A stretch of 21,131 nt of DNA from a virus. The notes under the pieces are model-generated. The model was not told the origin of the DNA. It ran no database searches and worked only from the letters and a program-made list of their open reading frames with translations. Positions 5,397 to 12,427 of this stretch are shown in pieces. Positions within the stretch are counted from its first letter, which is position 1; the number at the start of each line of letters is the position of its first letter. Made by a program: the position numbers and the translations under genes. Where the stretch lies: positions 13,582 through 34,712 of the IMG/VR virus record IMGVR_UViG_3300030108_005945; one strand, given 5' to 3'.

Positions 5397-5741
5397 ATGT
5401 TTATTGAAGTAAGTATCTTTATAGGTATTCTATGTTGGACAATGTCGTCCATAATGACTGCAGCCATGTTTGGAGCAATGATATCTCCGGAAAAACCTAA
5501 GCTGTTATCACGTATTATTATTACATGTTTACTTTTAATACCTTCCTTAATAATAATACCTCTATCCTTAGTAGCTACCATTCTACTATCAATTATTTTA
5601 ATTGTATTATTGCTAACGACTTTTGGTATAAAAATAACGTTAGAGTTACTAAGAGATGGAATTCCAGAAATTGATGATGATGGTAATATTATTGAAGTAG
5701 AAGAACCGATTACAACTCCTCCTACAGCTCCTTGGGTATAA
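5397..5741 (+). CDS. Small membrane protein, two or three transmembrane segments, 114 aa
   Basis: A 114-residue hydrophobic protein. Residues 3-28 (IEVSIFIGILCWTMSSIMTAAMFG) form one membrane helix. Residues about 38-78 are a long hydrophobic stretch, enough for one or two more helices (IIITCLLLIPSLIIIPL, then SIILIVLLLTTFGI). The C-terminal 35 residues are acidic and soluble (EIDDDGNIIEVEEP), ending TAPWV. There is no lipobox. It lies 26 bases after the pyrophosphatase gene. It could be another holin-like or envelope protein, but nothing specific identifies it. Confidence 0.6.
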   Translation: MFIEVSIFIGILCWTMSSIMTAAMFGAMISPEKPKLLSRIIITCLLLIPSLIIIPLSLVATILLSIILIVLLLTTFGIKITLELLRDGIPEIDDDGNIIEVEEPITTPPTAPWV

Positions 5742-5764
5742 TTGCTTAAGATATACAAAGGTCG

Positions 5765-5772
5765 AATAAATA
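5765..5772 (+). promoter_or_regulatory. Late-type promoter word, AATAAATA
   Basis: A 7/8 match to TATAAATA, exactly five bases before ATG 5778. It moves the start of the next gene inward from a possible TTG at 5742. Confidence 0.5.
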
Positions 5773-5777
5773 TAGGT

Positions 5778-6092
5778 ATGACCGACCCAAGTTACGTAAG
5801 TGATATTAATCAAGTTTATACATCGATGTATAACCCTCAGCCAAGTGAAAAGGTCTTAGAAGAAAAAAATCATGATTATGATATTCCAAAATGGGCTAGG
5901 TTATTACATAAACATAAACAAGAACAAGATCAGACAGGTCCTCCACATATTGCACATATTGAGCCTGAAGCAGATGCAGAAGAGTCTAATGAGGAGCCAG
6001 AACATAAAGCTAATCAATATGTAGATTCTATTATTGATATAGTTAAGAGTGAAATAAAAAAAGCCTTTATTGCAGGCACTAAAGCAAATTAG
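5778..6092 (+). CDS. Acidic hypothetical protein, 104 aa
   Basis: I start at ATG 5778 (MTDPSYVSDINQVYTSMYN), five bases after AATAAATA; an in-frame TTG at 5742 lies upstream of that word and is less likely. The 104-residue product is soluble, acidic in the middle (EPEADAEESNEEPEHK) and ends in an amphipathic helix (YVDSIIDIVKSEIKKAFIAG). The motif IPKWARLLHKHKQEQD at about 36-51 is basic and helical. The overall layout resembles small phage accessory or internal proteins. I do not recognise it. It is followed nine bases later by the DUF5662-like gene. Confidence 0.6.
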   Translation: MTDPSYVSDINQVYTSMYNPQPSEKVLEEKNHDYDIPKWARLLHKHKQEQDQTGPPHIAHIEPEADAEESNEEPEHKANQYVDSIIDIVKSEIKKAFIAGTKAN

Positions 6093-6101
6093 TAGTATGT
6101 T

Positions 6102-6629
6102 ATGGACAAAGATCAAAATGAAGGTCCTTCTACACTCCCCCTTGAAGATAGGGAGGACTATAGACGTCGATTATTATCTGTCTGGGAGCACACTCAAGCG
6201 GTAAGATCTTCAGCTGTAAAACTAGCTACACGTCTTATTGACAATGCTGAAACAAAAAATGATCTAGACCTTGCTCGTAGACTGTTACAACGTTGTAGTA
6301 AGCATGACTTATCGAAATTTCAAGGCATAGAATGGGATACATTACATAGAGATGAAGATAAAGAAGCGTTAAAATTAGCTATACATCAACACCAACAAAC
6401 TAACGATCATCACCCTGAGTATCATGTTGATGGTATAACTGCTATGAATGACGCGCAGATTGCAGAAATGGTATGTGATTGGCATGCAAGACAATCTGAA
6501 ATGGGTACTGATTTTAGATCTTTTATACGTAAAGATGCACCTAAGCGTTGGGGCTTTACAACCACTTCAAAAGTATATAAGGTTATTAAAAGATTTGTAG
6601 ATTTACTATTAGATCCAGTTTTTAAGTAG
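6102..6629 (+). CDS. DUF5662-like protein with HD-type metal-binding residues
   Basis: A 175-residue protein whose motif set matches the phage/bacterial DUF5662 family as I remember it. Present: H30 in WEHTQAV, C-SKHDLSKF at 65-73, H95-x-H-x5-N-D-H-H-P-E at 95-106, D126-WHARQSEMG, and FRSFI. The ordered His and Asp residues in helical context suggest an HD-like metal-binding hydrolase fold. Substrate is unknown; a nucleotide-related role is a guess. An ATG five bases upstream (6097) is in another frame. No TAAATA precedes it, so it is probably read with the gene at 5778. The C-terminus is basic (KVYKVIKRFVDLLLDPVFK). Confidence 0.7.
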   Translation: MDKDQNEGPSTLPLEDREDYRRRLLSVWEHTQAVRSSAVKLATRLIDNAETKNDLDLARRLLQRCSKHDLSKFQGIEWDTLHRDEDKEALKLAIHQHQQTNDHHPEYHVDGITAMNDAQIAEMVCDWHARQSEMGTDFRSFIRKDAPKRWGFTTTSKVYKVIKRFVDLLLDPVFK

Positions 6630-6651
6630 CATTATGTAAACATTATATTAT

Positions 6652-6659
6652 AATAAATA
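6652..6659 (+). promoter_or_regulatory. Late-type promoter word, AATAAATA
   Basis: A 7/8 match to TATAAATA, exactly five bases before ATG 6665, in non-coding DNA. TATAAT overlaps at 6649-6654. Confidence 0.6.
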
Positions 6660-6664
6660 CATAT

Positions 6665-7057
6665 ATGAAAATTAAATTGTTTGCGCTCGTCGCATTTGCA
6701 GCAGGACTTGCAGTAGCAAGTGGTACTCCTGAAAAGGAAGAAGGAAGAAAAGATCGAAGTAAACCAGGTATTAAACAGTGGATTGAAAAATTTGATAAGA
6801 ATGGTGATGGTAAGTTGGATGAAGCTGAGCGTAAAGCTGCTGGTGAGGCTAGAAAAAAAATGTTTCTTGAAAAATTCGATAAAGACGGAGATGGTAAGCT
6901 TAGTGCAGAAGAACGTAAAGCTGCAGCAAATGCTATGAAAAAGCGTAGAGGCTCTAGACCTGAAGGTAAGCGTCCTGAAGGTAAGCGTCCTGAAGGTAAA
7001 GGACCAAAAGGTAAAGGTAAAGGTAAAGGTAAAGGACCAAAGCCTGGAAAAAAGTAA
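6665..7057 (+). CDS. Secreted EF-hand calcium-binding protein with Lys/Gly-rich repeat tail
   Basis: A 130-residue exported protein. Residues 1-20 are a Sec signal peptide (MKIKLFALVAFAAGLAVASG). Two canonical EF-hand loops follow, DKNGDGKLDEAE at about 43-54 and DKDGDGKLSAEE at about 72-83, each with D, N/D, D, K and E in the calcium-coordinating positions. The tail from about 95 is a low-complexity basic region: three RPEGK units (15-base DNA repeats, 6956-7000), then KG dipeptides. EF-hand proteins of this design are frequent in Planctomycetes and Verrucomicrobia and rare in phages. It likely acts in the periplasm or outside the cell, perhaps binding calcium or polyanionic polymers. A late-type promoter sits five bases upstream, tying it to phage expression. 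Confidence 0.8.
   Translation: MKIKLFALVAFAAGLAVASGTPEKEEGRKDRSKPGIKQWIEKFDKNGDGKLDEAERKAAGEARKKMFLEKFDKDGDGKLSAEERKAAANAMKKRRGSRPEGKRPEGKRPEGKGPKGKGKGKGKGPKPGKK
6956..7040 (+). repeat. Tandem codon repeats inside the EF-hand gene
   Basis: Three near-identical 15-base units (CCTGAAGGTAAGCGT-like, encoding RPEGK) followed by several 6-base GGTAAA units encoding GK. Such tracts are prone to slippage and length variation. Confidence 0.8.
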
Positions 7058-7133
7058 TATTTTACACTCTCTGTGAGTGTGATAAAACATGCGGTTGTTC
7101 AGTTATATTCTGTAGCTGCATTAAATAAACTTT

Positions 7134-7545
7134 GGGGGTGCCATGGATTCGACATTATGTAGGATTTATAACTCGCATACCGTGGTTGATCGGTTGGCCA
7201 CGTTAAAAGCCGATTAATTACATAACTGCAGAACAAGAAGAAGCAGACCTTCTTGCGCAAGCAGAAGCCATCTTCAACAACCCAGATGCATTCTTGGTTC
7301 AAGAAGAAGCGCTTTTAGCAGCGTAGAAAACAAACATGGATTCTCATTAAAGTGTTTGGGTAACGCAATGAGTTGTTAATATAGCGATTAGCGTAATAAG
7401 CAGCTAGATTAGAACATAACATAATTAAAAGAAATGTAGGACGGTTGATATAGCCATATATCCTTAAAATAGAATATATCTAAGTATGTAGACGGTTGTT
7501 TTGACAACTTAATGGACAGGGGTTCGATCCCCCTCACCTCCACCA
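7134..7545 (+). ncRNA. ssrA: Transfer-messenger RNA (tmRNA) with 32-residue tag
   Basis: Ribosome-rescue RNA of about 412 bases. The 5' end GGGGGTG (7134-7140) pairs with CACCTCC (7534-7540) as the acceptor stem, including the G3-U70 pair that marks alanine identity. TGGATTCGAC follows at the D-loop position, and the 3' end has a T-arm AGGGG-TTCGATC-CCCCT and an encoded CCA. Pseudoknot 1 is visible: CGTGG/CCACG interlocked with ATCGG/CCGAT (about 7181-7214). Thirteen bases later the resume codon GCA (7228) opens a frame to TAG at 7324-7326. The tag begins AEQEEADLLAQ and ends EEALLAA, 32 residues, long compared with the usual 10-15. Downstream sequence should hold the remaining pseudoknots. 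It lies between two phage genes; phage tmRNAs are known but uncommon. Confidence 0.93.
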
Positions 7546-7546
7546 A

Positions 7547-7569
7547 TAGGAACCTCTTTATAATAAATA
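7547..7569 (+). promoter_or_regulatory. Overlapping early-type and late-type promoter words before the lysozyme gene
   Basis: TAGGAACC (7547-7554), four bases, TATAAT (7559-7564) copies the spacing of the blocks at 11, 173 and 374 with a 6/8 match. Overlapping it, AATAAATA (7562-7569) lies exactly five bases before GTG 7575. The element starts two bases after the tmRNA CCA end. Confidence 0.55.
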
Positions 7570-7574
7570 TATAC

Positions 7575-8399
7575 GTGACTCAGCAATTTGACGAAGGTAT
7601 GAAAGAAATAGTTTTAGGTTTATTAGCTATAGGTTCTGCACCCTTTTCAGCAGATAAGATACAAGATTTTCTGGATAAACGACCAGAGCCTATAGAACAA
7701 AAAATTGATGCAATCGATACAGTTGAAGATATTATGCCTTCAACAAACTTTCATAGAGCAGCAGAAGAGTATTTGAAACAATATGAAACACGTGATAAGA
7801 ACGGCTATACTCCTCCTGAGCTACCTGATACAAGAAAAGCTACGAAATCGATTACAGCTGTAGAAGATTTTCCACCAGATAAATCAGATTCTGAGGTACT
7901 TAATTTAGCTGGAAATTTAATTAAACCGGTAGAAATTTATGGTGACGATATTAACGACCCAAGAAATAAAAAGTTTTTAAGACCATATACTGATGATGTA
8001 GGTATATATACTATAGGAATAGGTCATAAGATTGGAGATGGTTCTAGAGCAGCAAAAAACAAATGGGTACAAAAATACGGAAACTCTATTTCACCACAAT
8101 TTGCCGAACAATTATTTAATAAGAGATTAAACTATCATTTAGAGAGAGTAAAAGGTATTTTTGGTTTGACGTTTAATGATTTAAATGATGAGCAAGCTGC
8201 TGTTTTACTTGATATTAGTTATAGAGGTGATTTATTACCAGGTATGAATTGGGTTAAATTATTACAACAAGGTAAAAATATAGAAGCTGCAAATGAATAT
8301 CTTGATCACAAAGAGTACAAAAGACGTAAGAGTAAAGGGAGAGATGGAGTAGTTAAGAGAATGGAGAGAAATGCTGGTATACTTGCAGATAAAACTTAA
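7575..8399 (+). CDS. GH24 (T4-type) lysozyme, phage endolysin or structural muramidase
   Basis: A muramidase of the phage-lysozyme family that cleaves the glycan backbone of peptidoglycan. Starting at GTG 7575 it has 274 residues; an in-frame ATG at 7512 lies inside the tmRNA T-arm region and is rejected. Residues 9-26 (MKEIVLGLLAIGSAPFSA) look like a signal or signal-anchor. A 90-residue linker follows. The catalytic domain begins near 115: E120 (KPVEIYG), then YTDDVGIYTIGIGHKIGDG at about 138-156 with the conserved T and GH, then AVLLDISYRGDL and a basic C-terminus. About 12 extra residues separate the catalytic Glu from the TIG.GH motif compared with T4 lysozyme. A second lysin (amidase) lies at 13703, so one of the two could be virion-associated. 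Confidence 0.85.
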   Translation: MTQQFDEGMKEIVLGLLAIGSAPFSADKIQDFLDKRPEPIEQKIDAIDTVEDIMPSTNFHRAAEEYLKQYETRDKNGYTPPELPDTRKATKSITAVEDFPPDKSDSEVLNLAGNLIKPVEIYGDDINDPRNKKFLRPYTDDVGIYTIGIGHKIGDGSRAAKNKWVQKYGNSISPQFAEQLFNKRLNYHLERVKGIFGLTFNDLNDEQAAVLLDISYRGDLLPGMNWVKLLQQGKNIEAANEYLDHKEYKRRKSKGRDGVVKRMERNAGILADKT

Positions 8400-8402
8400 A
8401 TA
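8395..8402 (+). promoter_or_regulatory. Late-type promoter word, CTTAAATA
   Basis: TAAATA core, 6/8 to TATAAATA, exactly five bases before ATG 8408. It overlaps the lysozyme stop codon. Confidence 0.4.
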
Positions 8403-8407
8403 AAGAT

Positions 8408-8731
8408 ATGGCGGTAACAATAGAATTTTCCACAGCGGTACCTTATATAAGCAGTAATAAAGTTGTAGAGTGGGAGCTAGGAATGACGTTTACTAATAGT
8501 ACCTCTGGCGCAGCAGATTATTATGTTTCAGAATTTTCAACAACTTTGGAAGCTGATAATGGTGATTTTATACCGAAGAGAGAATCAGCTTGGACACGTG
8601 CAAATTTAAATACAATGTTAAATGGTTTATCAGGTCATTGGAATGCAATTTTTGCGTCACAGGTAGCATCGGTAATTACAAGTCCCCCAGATAATCCAAC
8701 GCCTGATAAGAATTATGTTATACCTTCATAA
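8408..8731 (+). CDS. Small hypothetical phage protein, beta-rich, 107 aa
   Basis: A 107-residue soluble protein. The first 60 residues alternate as beta strands (MAVTIEFSTAVPYISSNKVVEWELGMTF, then TTLEADNGDFIPK). A helical segment follows (ESAWTRANLNTMLNGLSGHWNAIFASQVASV) and a proline-rich tail (SPPDNPTPDKNYVIPS). There is no signal peptide. Size, strand-then-helix order and the position of the conserved aromatic/helix segment recall the protein at 1535, but the C-terminal GVPW ending is absent. Possibly a minor structural component; no family was recognised. A weak late-type word lies five bases upstream of the start. Confidence 0.65.
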   Translation: MAVTIEFSTAVPYISSNKVVEWELGMTFTNSTSGAADYYVSEFSTTLEADNGDFIPKRESAWTRANLNTMLNGLSGHWNAIFASQVASVITSPPDNPTPDKNYVIPS

Positions 8732-8775
8732 ATAAAGAATAAAAAAGGTATTGCTATTTAAAATTTAAATATTAT

Positions 8776-8783
8776 AATAAATA
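8776..8783 (+). promoter_or_regulatory. Late-type promoter word, AATAAATA
   Basis: A 7/8 match to TATAAATA, seven bases (not five) before ATG 8791; TATAAT overlaps at 8773-8778. A leader of about two bases is predicted. Confidence 0.5.
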
Positions 8784-8790
8784 TTGATAT

Positions 8791-9264
8791 ATGAAAAAAG
8801 TAACTACATTACTCGCTGCATTAGCCTTTGCTTCTGTGGCCCTTGTTGGACCCGCTGCAGCTGCAACTGTAGCAGGTGTTGAATTAACTGATTATAGCAT
8901 TGGAGTTTCAAAAACTGATGGTGACTATAGTCTTGTTGTTGGTACTACTGCTCCAATCGCCCTTGCAGGGCTTGAGGTAGATATTAAGCCCGCTGTTGAA
9001 TTTGGTAGCGGTGATCTTAATTTCGACCTTGGTGCATCTTATGATGTGACTGAAGTTTATGGATGTACTGTTTCTGCTATTGGTGGTGTTGGCCTTAATT
9101 GGGTTGATACAGACGATATTGGATTTGACATTCGTGCTGGTGCTGGTGTATCGTATGAGATCGGTGATGGTAAAGCAGTATTTGCTACTTATACCTTAGG
9201 TTACGATTTTGACGCTGAAGATGATGATACCGAGCTTAGACTTGGTCTTTCATTCGAGTTTTAA
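8791..9264 (+). CDS. Small outer-membrane beta-barrel protein
   Basis: A 157-residue exported protein. Residues 1-25 are a typical Sec signal peptide ending in an AxA-type site (MKKVTTLLAALAFASVALVG...AAA). The mature part is made of alternating strands with Gly, aromatic and acidic turns (AVEFGSGDLNFDLGASYDV, GAGVSYEIGDGKAVFATYT). It ends LRLGLSFEF, with the terminal aromatic typical of barrels assembled by the BAM complex. Length suggests six to eight strands, like OmpX/Ail/OprF-type small barrels. Phages occasionally carry such proteins (for example lambda Lom), where they can alter adsorption or host surface. The gene is preceded by a late-type word and followed by a strong terminator. 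Family beyond 'small porin-like barrel' is not assignable by eye. Confidence 0.75.
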   Translation: MKKVTTLLAALAFASVALVGPAAAATVAGVELTDYSIGVSKTDGDYSLVVGTTAPIALAGLEVDIKPAVEFGSGDLNFDLGASYDVTEVYGCTVSAIGGVGLNWVDTDDIGFDIRAGAGVSYEIGDGKAVFATYTLGYDFDAEDDDTELRLGLSFEF

Positions 9265-9280
9265 TTTAACTATAACCCTT

Positions 9281-9310
9281 AAAAGCGCTCCTTCGGGAGC
9301 GCTTTTTTTT
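9281..9310 (+). terminator. Strong intrinsic terminator with TTCG tetraloop
   Basis: GCGCTCC (9285-9291), TTCG loop, GGAGCGC (9296-9302), preceded by AAAA and followed by eight T residues (9303-9310). It lies 16 bases after the beta-barrel gene stop. Stem, stable loop and U-tract make this a confident rho-independent terminator. Confidence 0.93.
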
Positions 9311-9484
9311 ATGGATTTTATAACACCTCCAGATAAAGACAATATAATATGGCGTATAAAAAAATCCGATAATACACACGTGTATATGATATTAGAGGGT
9401 TCAGGCGACCATACGTGGATTGAAATTGAATACTTGGTTAAATACCCTTGGTATTCGTCTCTTTTAGATTGGCTATCAGGCTAA
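9311..9484 (+). CDS. Small hypothetical protein directly after the terminator, 57 aa
   Basis: ATG at 9311 follows the terminator T-run immediately; 57 codons, TAA at 9482-9484. The product starts MDFITPPDKDNIIWRIKKSD and ends YPWYSSLLDWLSG; it is rich in W, Y, D and I and looks like a plausible small alpha-beta protein, not random sequence. Its end overlaps the last nine bases of the convergent DUF1501 gene. No promoter word or ribosome site lies upstream, because the terminator occupies that DNA; it would depend on readthrough. A longer in-frame start at 9209 runs inside the beta-barrel gene and through the terminator and is unlikely. Confidence 0.4.
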   Translation: MDFITPPDKDNIIWRIKKSDNTHVYMILEGSGDHTWIEIEYLVKYPWYSSLLDWLSG

Positions 9485-10678
9485 GACTTCTTTAATAGGT
9501 GTACCTTTTGCAGCTATATAAAATGGTCTACCAGTTGGTGAGAGAAACTCTTGTTCTACTGGGAGACCTAACGCTCTCCCTATTGTAGCGTTAACATCAG
9601 ATATTGTATATGGGTTTTTAATTACTTTAGATGCCGTCTTATTAGTCTCCCCAGCCACGTAGCCGCCTTTAACCCCTGCACCGATAAGAACTGTTGAATA
9701 ACAAGATGGATGATGATCACGACCATCATTAACATTTATCTTTGGCGTTCTACCAAACTCAGTCACAAGAGCTATAAGTGTAGTATCTAAAAGACCTTCG
9801 CTATCTAAATCCAATACTAATGCACTTAAAGCATCATCTACTTCTTTAAGTTTATTATCTAACTTAGTAAAGTTATCTACATGGGTATCCCAACCACCGT
9901 TATTAATTTCTATAAATTTAATATCACCTTTAATTAAACGTTTAGCTAAAAGACAACCTTGGCCTAATTTAGTATTACCATATCTAGATCTAGATTCTGG
10001 TCTCTCTTTAGTTAAGTCAAATAATTCTAAATCTTTAGATTTTAAAAATCTTACTGTATTATCATAGAACTCATTATACTCTGTAGCTAGAGGTGCTTTA
10101 AACTTACTATTGATCTCTCGTAATATATGCATTCTTTCTTCAAGTTTACTATCTACTTTAGAATTTTTTAACCCTCCATTAGGATCTATAATAGGTAGAG
10201 GAGATTTAACCTTAGGTAAGAATCCAGAATTAGGATGAGCAGAAGAACCAGAAATTAAAACATAATCAGGAATATCTTTTTCTCTATCTTGAATATGAGC
10301 TACCCAAGAACCCAAACTTGGATGTACTATACTACCTATTTGCCTATAAGATGTTCTATTAAGATATTGAGCTTGTTCATGTGCTCCTGTTTTAGAATGT
10401 GTTGATCTTATAATAGACATTTTATCTACTACTTCTGCTAATTTTGGTAACCTATTACCTAATTCTATTCCACTTACATTTGTGCTTATCTTTGTTGTAT
10501 CTCCCATTACATCTTTATTATCTTTAGGATCAAAAGAATCTATATGGCTCATACCCCCGTCTAAGCAAATGTAAATAACATTTTTAGCTTTTGAAGCTAT
10601 AGGTACATCTTTAGCATCTAATGTCTTTAGACCGTAAGTAGATGCTGCTAGGGTTTGTATAAATAGTCGTCTGTTCAT
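9476..10678 (-). CDS. DUF1501 family protein (sulfatase-like fold) with Tat-type signal
   Basis: A 400-residue member of DUF1501, a family related to sulfatases and alkaline phosphatases and very common in Planctomycetes and Verrucomicrobia. The N-terminus MNRRLFIQTL carries a twin-arginine-type motif, predicting export in folded form. Conserved sites: CLDGGMSHIDSFDPK at 38-52, HEQAQYL at 100-106, NGGWDTH at 260-266, TEFGRTP at 306-312, and GRDHHP at 319-324, which look like the metal and active-site positions of the fold. Length is near normal for the family. It starts one base downstream of the DUF1549 stop on the same strand, so the pair form an operon; in bacteria these two families are regularly adjacent. 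Substrate unknown; roles in envelope or polysaccharide processing are suggested from genomic context only. Confidence 0.88.
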   Translation of the reverse strand: MNRRLFIQTLAASTYGLKTLDAKDVPIASKAKNVIYICLDGGMSHIDSFDPKDNKDVMGDTTKISTNVSGIELGNRLPKLAEVVDKMSIIRSTHSKTGAHEQAQYLNRTSYRQIGSIVHPSLGSWVAHIQDREKDIPDYVLISGSSAHPNSGFLPKVKSPLPIIDPNGGLKNSKVDSKLEERMHILREINSKFKAPLATEYNEFYDNTVRFLKSKDLELFDLTKERPESRSRYGNTKLGQGCLLAKRLIKGDIKFIEINNGGWDTHVDNFTKLDNKLKEVDDALSALVLDLDSEGLLDTTLIALVTEFGRTPKINVNDGRDHHPSCYSTVLIGAGVKGGYVAGETNKTASKVIKNPYTISDVNATIGRALGLPVEQEFLSPTGRPFYIAAKGTPIKEVLA

Positions 10679-10679
10679 A

Positions 10680-12422
10680 TTAGCTTATTAGTTTAAATTC
10701 ATGCGAGTTAATTAGTATCCATACTATATCTTCATAACTTGCGTCTTTTAATAATTCTCTCTCTTTATCATTAGGAGCTCTTCCTATATAAGATATAAAA
10801 ATTATATTCATTCCTAATTCACGTTTCATATCTTTAGCTTGGCTAGCTACGTACCCGTTATTATCTTGAAGTGCTTGTGTTACACCCCCATTCATTAAAT
10901 TTAATATTTGGGTTATGTTTGGCTGTTCGTTACCTGTTTCAATAAGCTCTCTATCCGATCTACCAAACTCTCTTAAAAAATTAGCGTTACGTCCTTCGAA
11001 TATATGTGAAGATCTTATTACTAAATTACCTTTTATTTTAGGTGCACCTTCATAATAACTGCCTCTTATTTTAGTATACTGGTCCCATTTTTTTAAAGCA
11101 TCATTGACAGGCATAGATTGTAAACCTGTAAAGAGATCTATGTAATCCTGCTTCCTGTCCTTAGGTTGCCACTTGTCCGGGTCACCTTGATATAAAGTCA
11201 CTATAGAGTCCCATAGTTGTGCACTAGTCATTCTTCTTAAAACAGGCCCTTTAAATTCGTTATCTGGGTCAATTTTAGCTTGATAGAACTTTGTATTATA
11301 TAAAATATTATTAAACTTCTTTAAATCATAATCAACCTCTTTCATCACTTTAACTAAGTATTCTATTAATCGAGTATTACGACCATCTTTTACTTCATCA
11401 AATAAAGCTACTTCATTTAAATTATCTATTAATGGAAAGCCAAACGATCTATCCCATAACCGATTTACTATATTAGCAGCAAATGTTGGATGTGTATCAT
11501 TAGCTAACCAGTTGGCAAAATTCTCTCTTAACCCTTCTCTCTTACGCTTCTCTTTAACTCTGTCTCCTACTGCTGTTTCAGCTTTTACCACTTCACCGGG
11601 TTCAGCATCTCTATACTTATAATCATCTGGAAGCTTTAATTTCTTATCTTGATCCTGTACTATAGTATGCTGATATCCATGTCTATAAAATTGTCCTATT
11701 CTATTAGTAGAACCTTTTTGTTTCCCGGACTTATCTAACTCTTCAGCTTCTTTTCTTAATCGTTGAAACTCCTTTCTATCTTCTTTTTTACCTCTAGTAT
11801 TTAACTGAGTGAAGAATGCTGTCATATTATAATAATCCATCTGCGTCCAATCATCAAATGGATGATCATGACATTGTGCACAACTTATATTCATTCCAGC
11901 AAAAGCTTGAAATGTATTACTAACATTATCGAGAAGCATTCCTTCATCTCTTAAGAAATAACCCACTTCTGGATTCTCCCATATGTTACCTTCCGCAGTT
12001 AATATCTTTTTTACAAACTCATCATATGGTGTATTGTTTTCTATTTCTTGTTTAACCCAAGTTATATATGTATCACCATCAATATTGTTAGAAAGACGTC
12101 TCTTTATTCTAAGAAGATCAGCATAAAAGTTAAACATACTTTCTGTATAACCTTTAGAGTTTTGAAGATCTTCAATTAATTTTTTTCTGTCGGGTCTCTT
12201 TATAAACGTTTTCCATTCTTCGTATGTAGGTACCCTTCCAGCAATATCTATATATGCCCTCCTTACAAATATGAAGGGGTTAACTACTATAGGCAACTCA
12301 ATCCTTTTATTTTTAAGATCATTAGCAATAATTTTATCTATTTCTTTACTATGATCTATCGTTTGATTTGCTTGAATATTAGAGCAAAGTAGACATAAAA
12401 ATATTGTTATAGCTTTCACCAT
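10680..12422 (-). CDS. DUF1549/DUF1553 domain protein lacking the PSCyt1 cytochrome domain
   Basis: A 580-residue secreted protein, with signal peptide at 1-18 (MVKAITIFLCLLCSNIQA). DUF1549 spans about 25-210: NPFIFVRRAYIDIAGRVPT at 48-66, GNIWENP, and CAQCHDHPFDDW at 181-192, whose CxxCH could bind haem. DUF1553 spans about 300-560, starting NFANWLANDTHP...NIVNRLWDRSFG at 301-328, with RRMTSAQLWDSI, LVIRSSHIFEGRNANFLREFGR, and NLMNGG later. Planctomycete homologues usually have 700-1100 residues with an N-terminal PSCyt1 cytochrome domain or other extras; this is a compact version. It is co-transcribed with the DUF1501 gene. A perfect TATAAATA five bases before the ATG makes it look like a phage late gene. 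Confidence 0.88.
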   Translation of the reverse strand: MVKAITIFLCLLCSNIQANQTIDHSKEIDKIIANDLKNKRIELPIVVNPFIFVRRAYIDIAGRVPTYEEWKTFIKRPDRKKLIEDLQNSKGYTESMFNFYADLLRIKRRLSNNIDGDTYITWVKQEIENNTPYDEFVKKILTAEGNIWENPEVGYFLRDEGMLLDNVSNTFQAFAGMNISCAQCHDHPFDDWTQMDYYNMTAFFTQLNTRGKKEDRKEFQRLRKEAEELDKSGKQKGSTNRIGQFYRHGYQHTIVQDQDKKLKLPDDYKYRDAEPGEVVKAETAVGDRVKEKRKREGLRENFANWLANDTHPTFAANIVNRLWDRSFGFPLIDNLNEVALFDEVKDGRNTRLIEYLVKVMKEVDYDLKKFNNILYNTKFYQAKIDPDNEFKGPVLRRMTSAQLWDSIVTLYQGDPDKWQPKDRKQDYIDLFTGLQSMPVNDALKKWDQYTKIRGSYYEGAPKIKGNLVIRSSHIFEGRNANFLREFGRSDRELIETGNEQPNITQILNLMNGGVTQALQDNNGYVASQAKDMKRELGMNIIFISYIGRAPNDKERELLKDASYEDIVWILINSHEFKLIS

Positions 12423-12427
12423 AACAA

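Noticed and set aside
5318-5758. Minus-strand ORF of 146 codons
   Set aside because: Antisense shadow of the membrane-protein gene at 5397; isoleucine-rich sequence results from the AT-rich complement.
7064-7080. ACACTC/GAGTGT hairpin after the EF-hand gene as a terminator
   Set aside because: Six base pairs with no T-run on the downstream side; too weak to list as a feature.
6632-7090. Minus-strand ORF rich in F, T and S
   Set aside because: Low-complexity mirror of the EF-hand gene's repeat tail; no independent support.
7512-7574. Upstream ATG for the lysozyme
   Set aside because: It lies within the tmRNA 3' part (T-arm and CCA) and before the promoter words; GTG 7575 fits better.
9476-12422. 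Host chromosome fragment as explanation for the DUF1501/DUF1549 pair
   Set aside because: Flanking genes on both sides are phage-like and continuous, and the pair carries the same promoter word as phage genes. A chimeric assembly cannot be fully excluded without read data.
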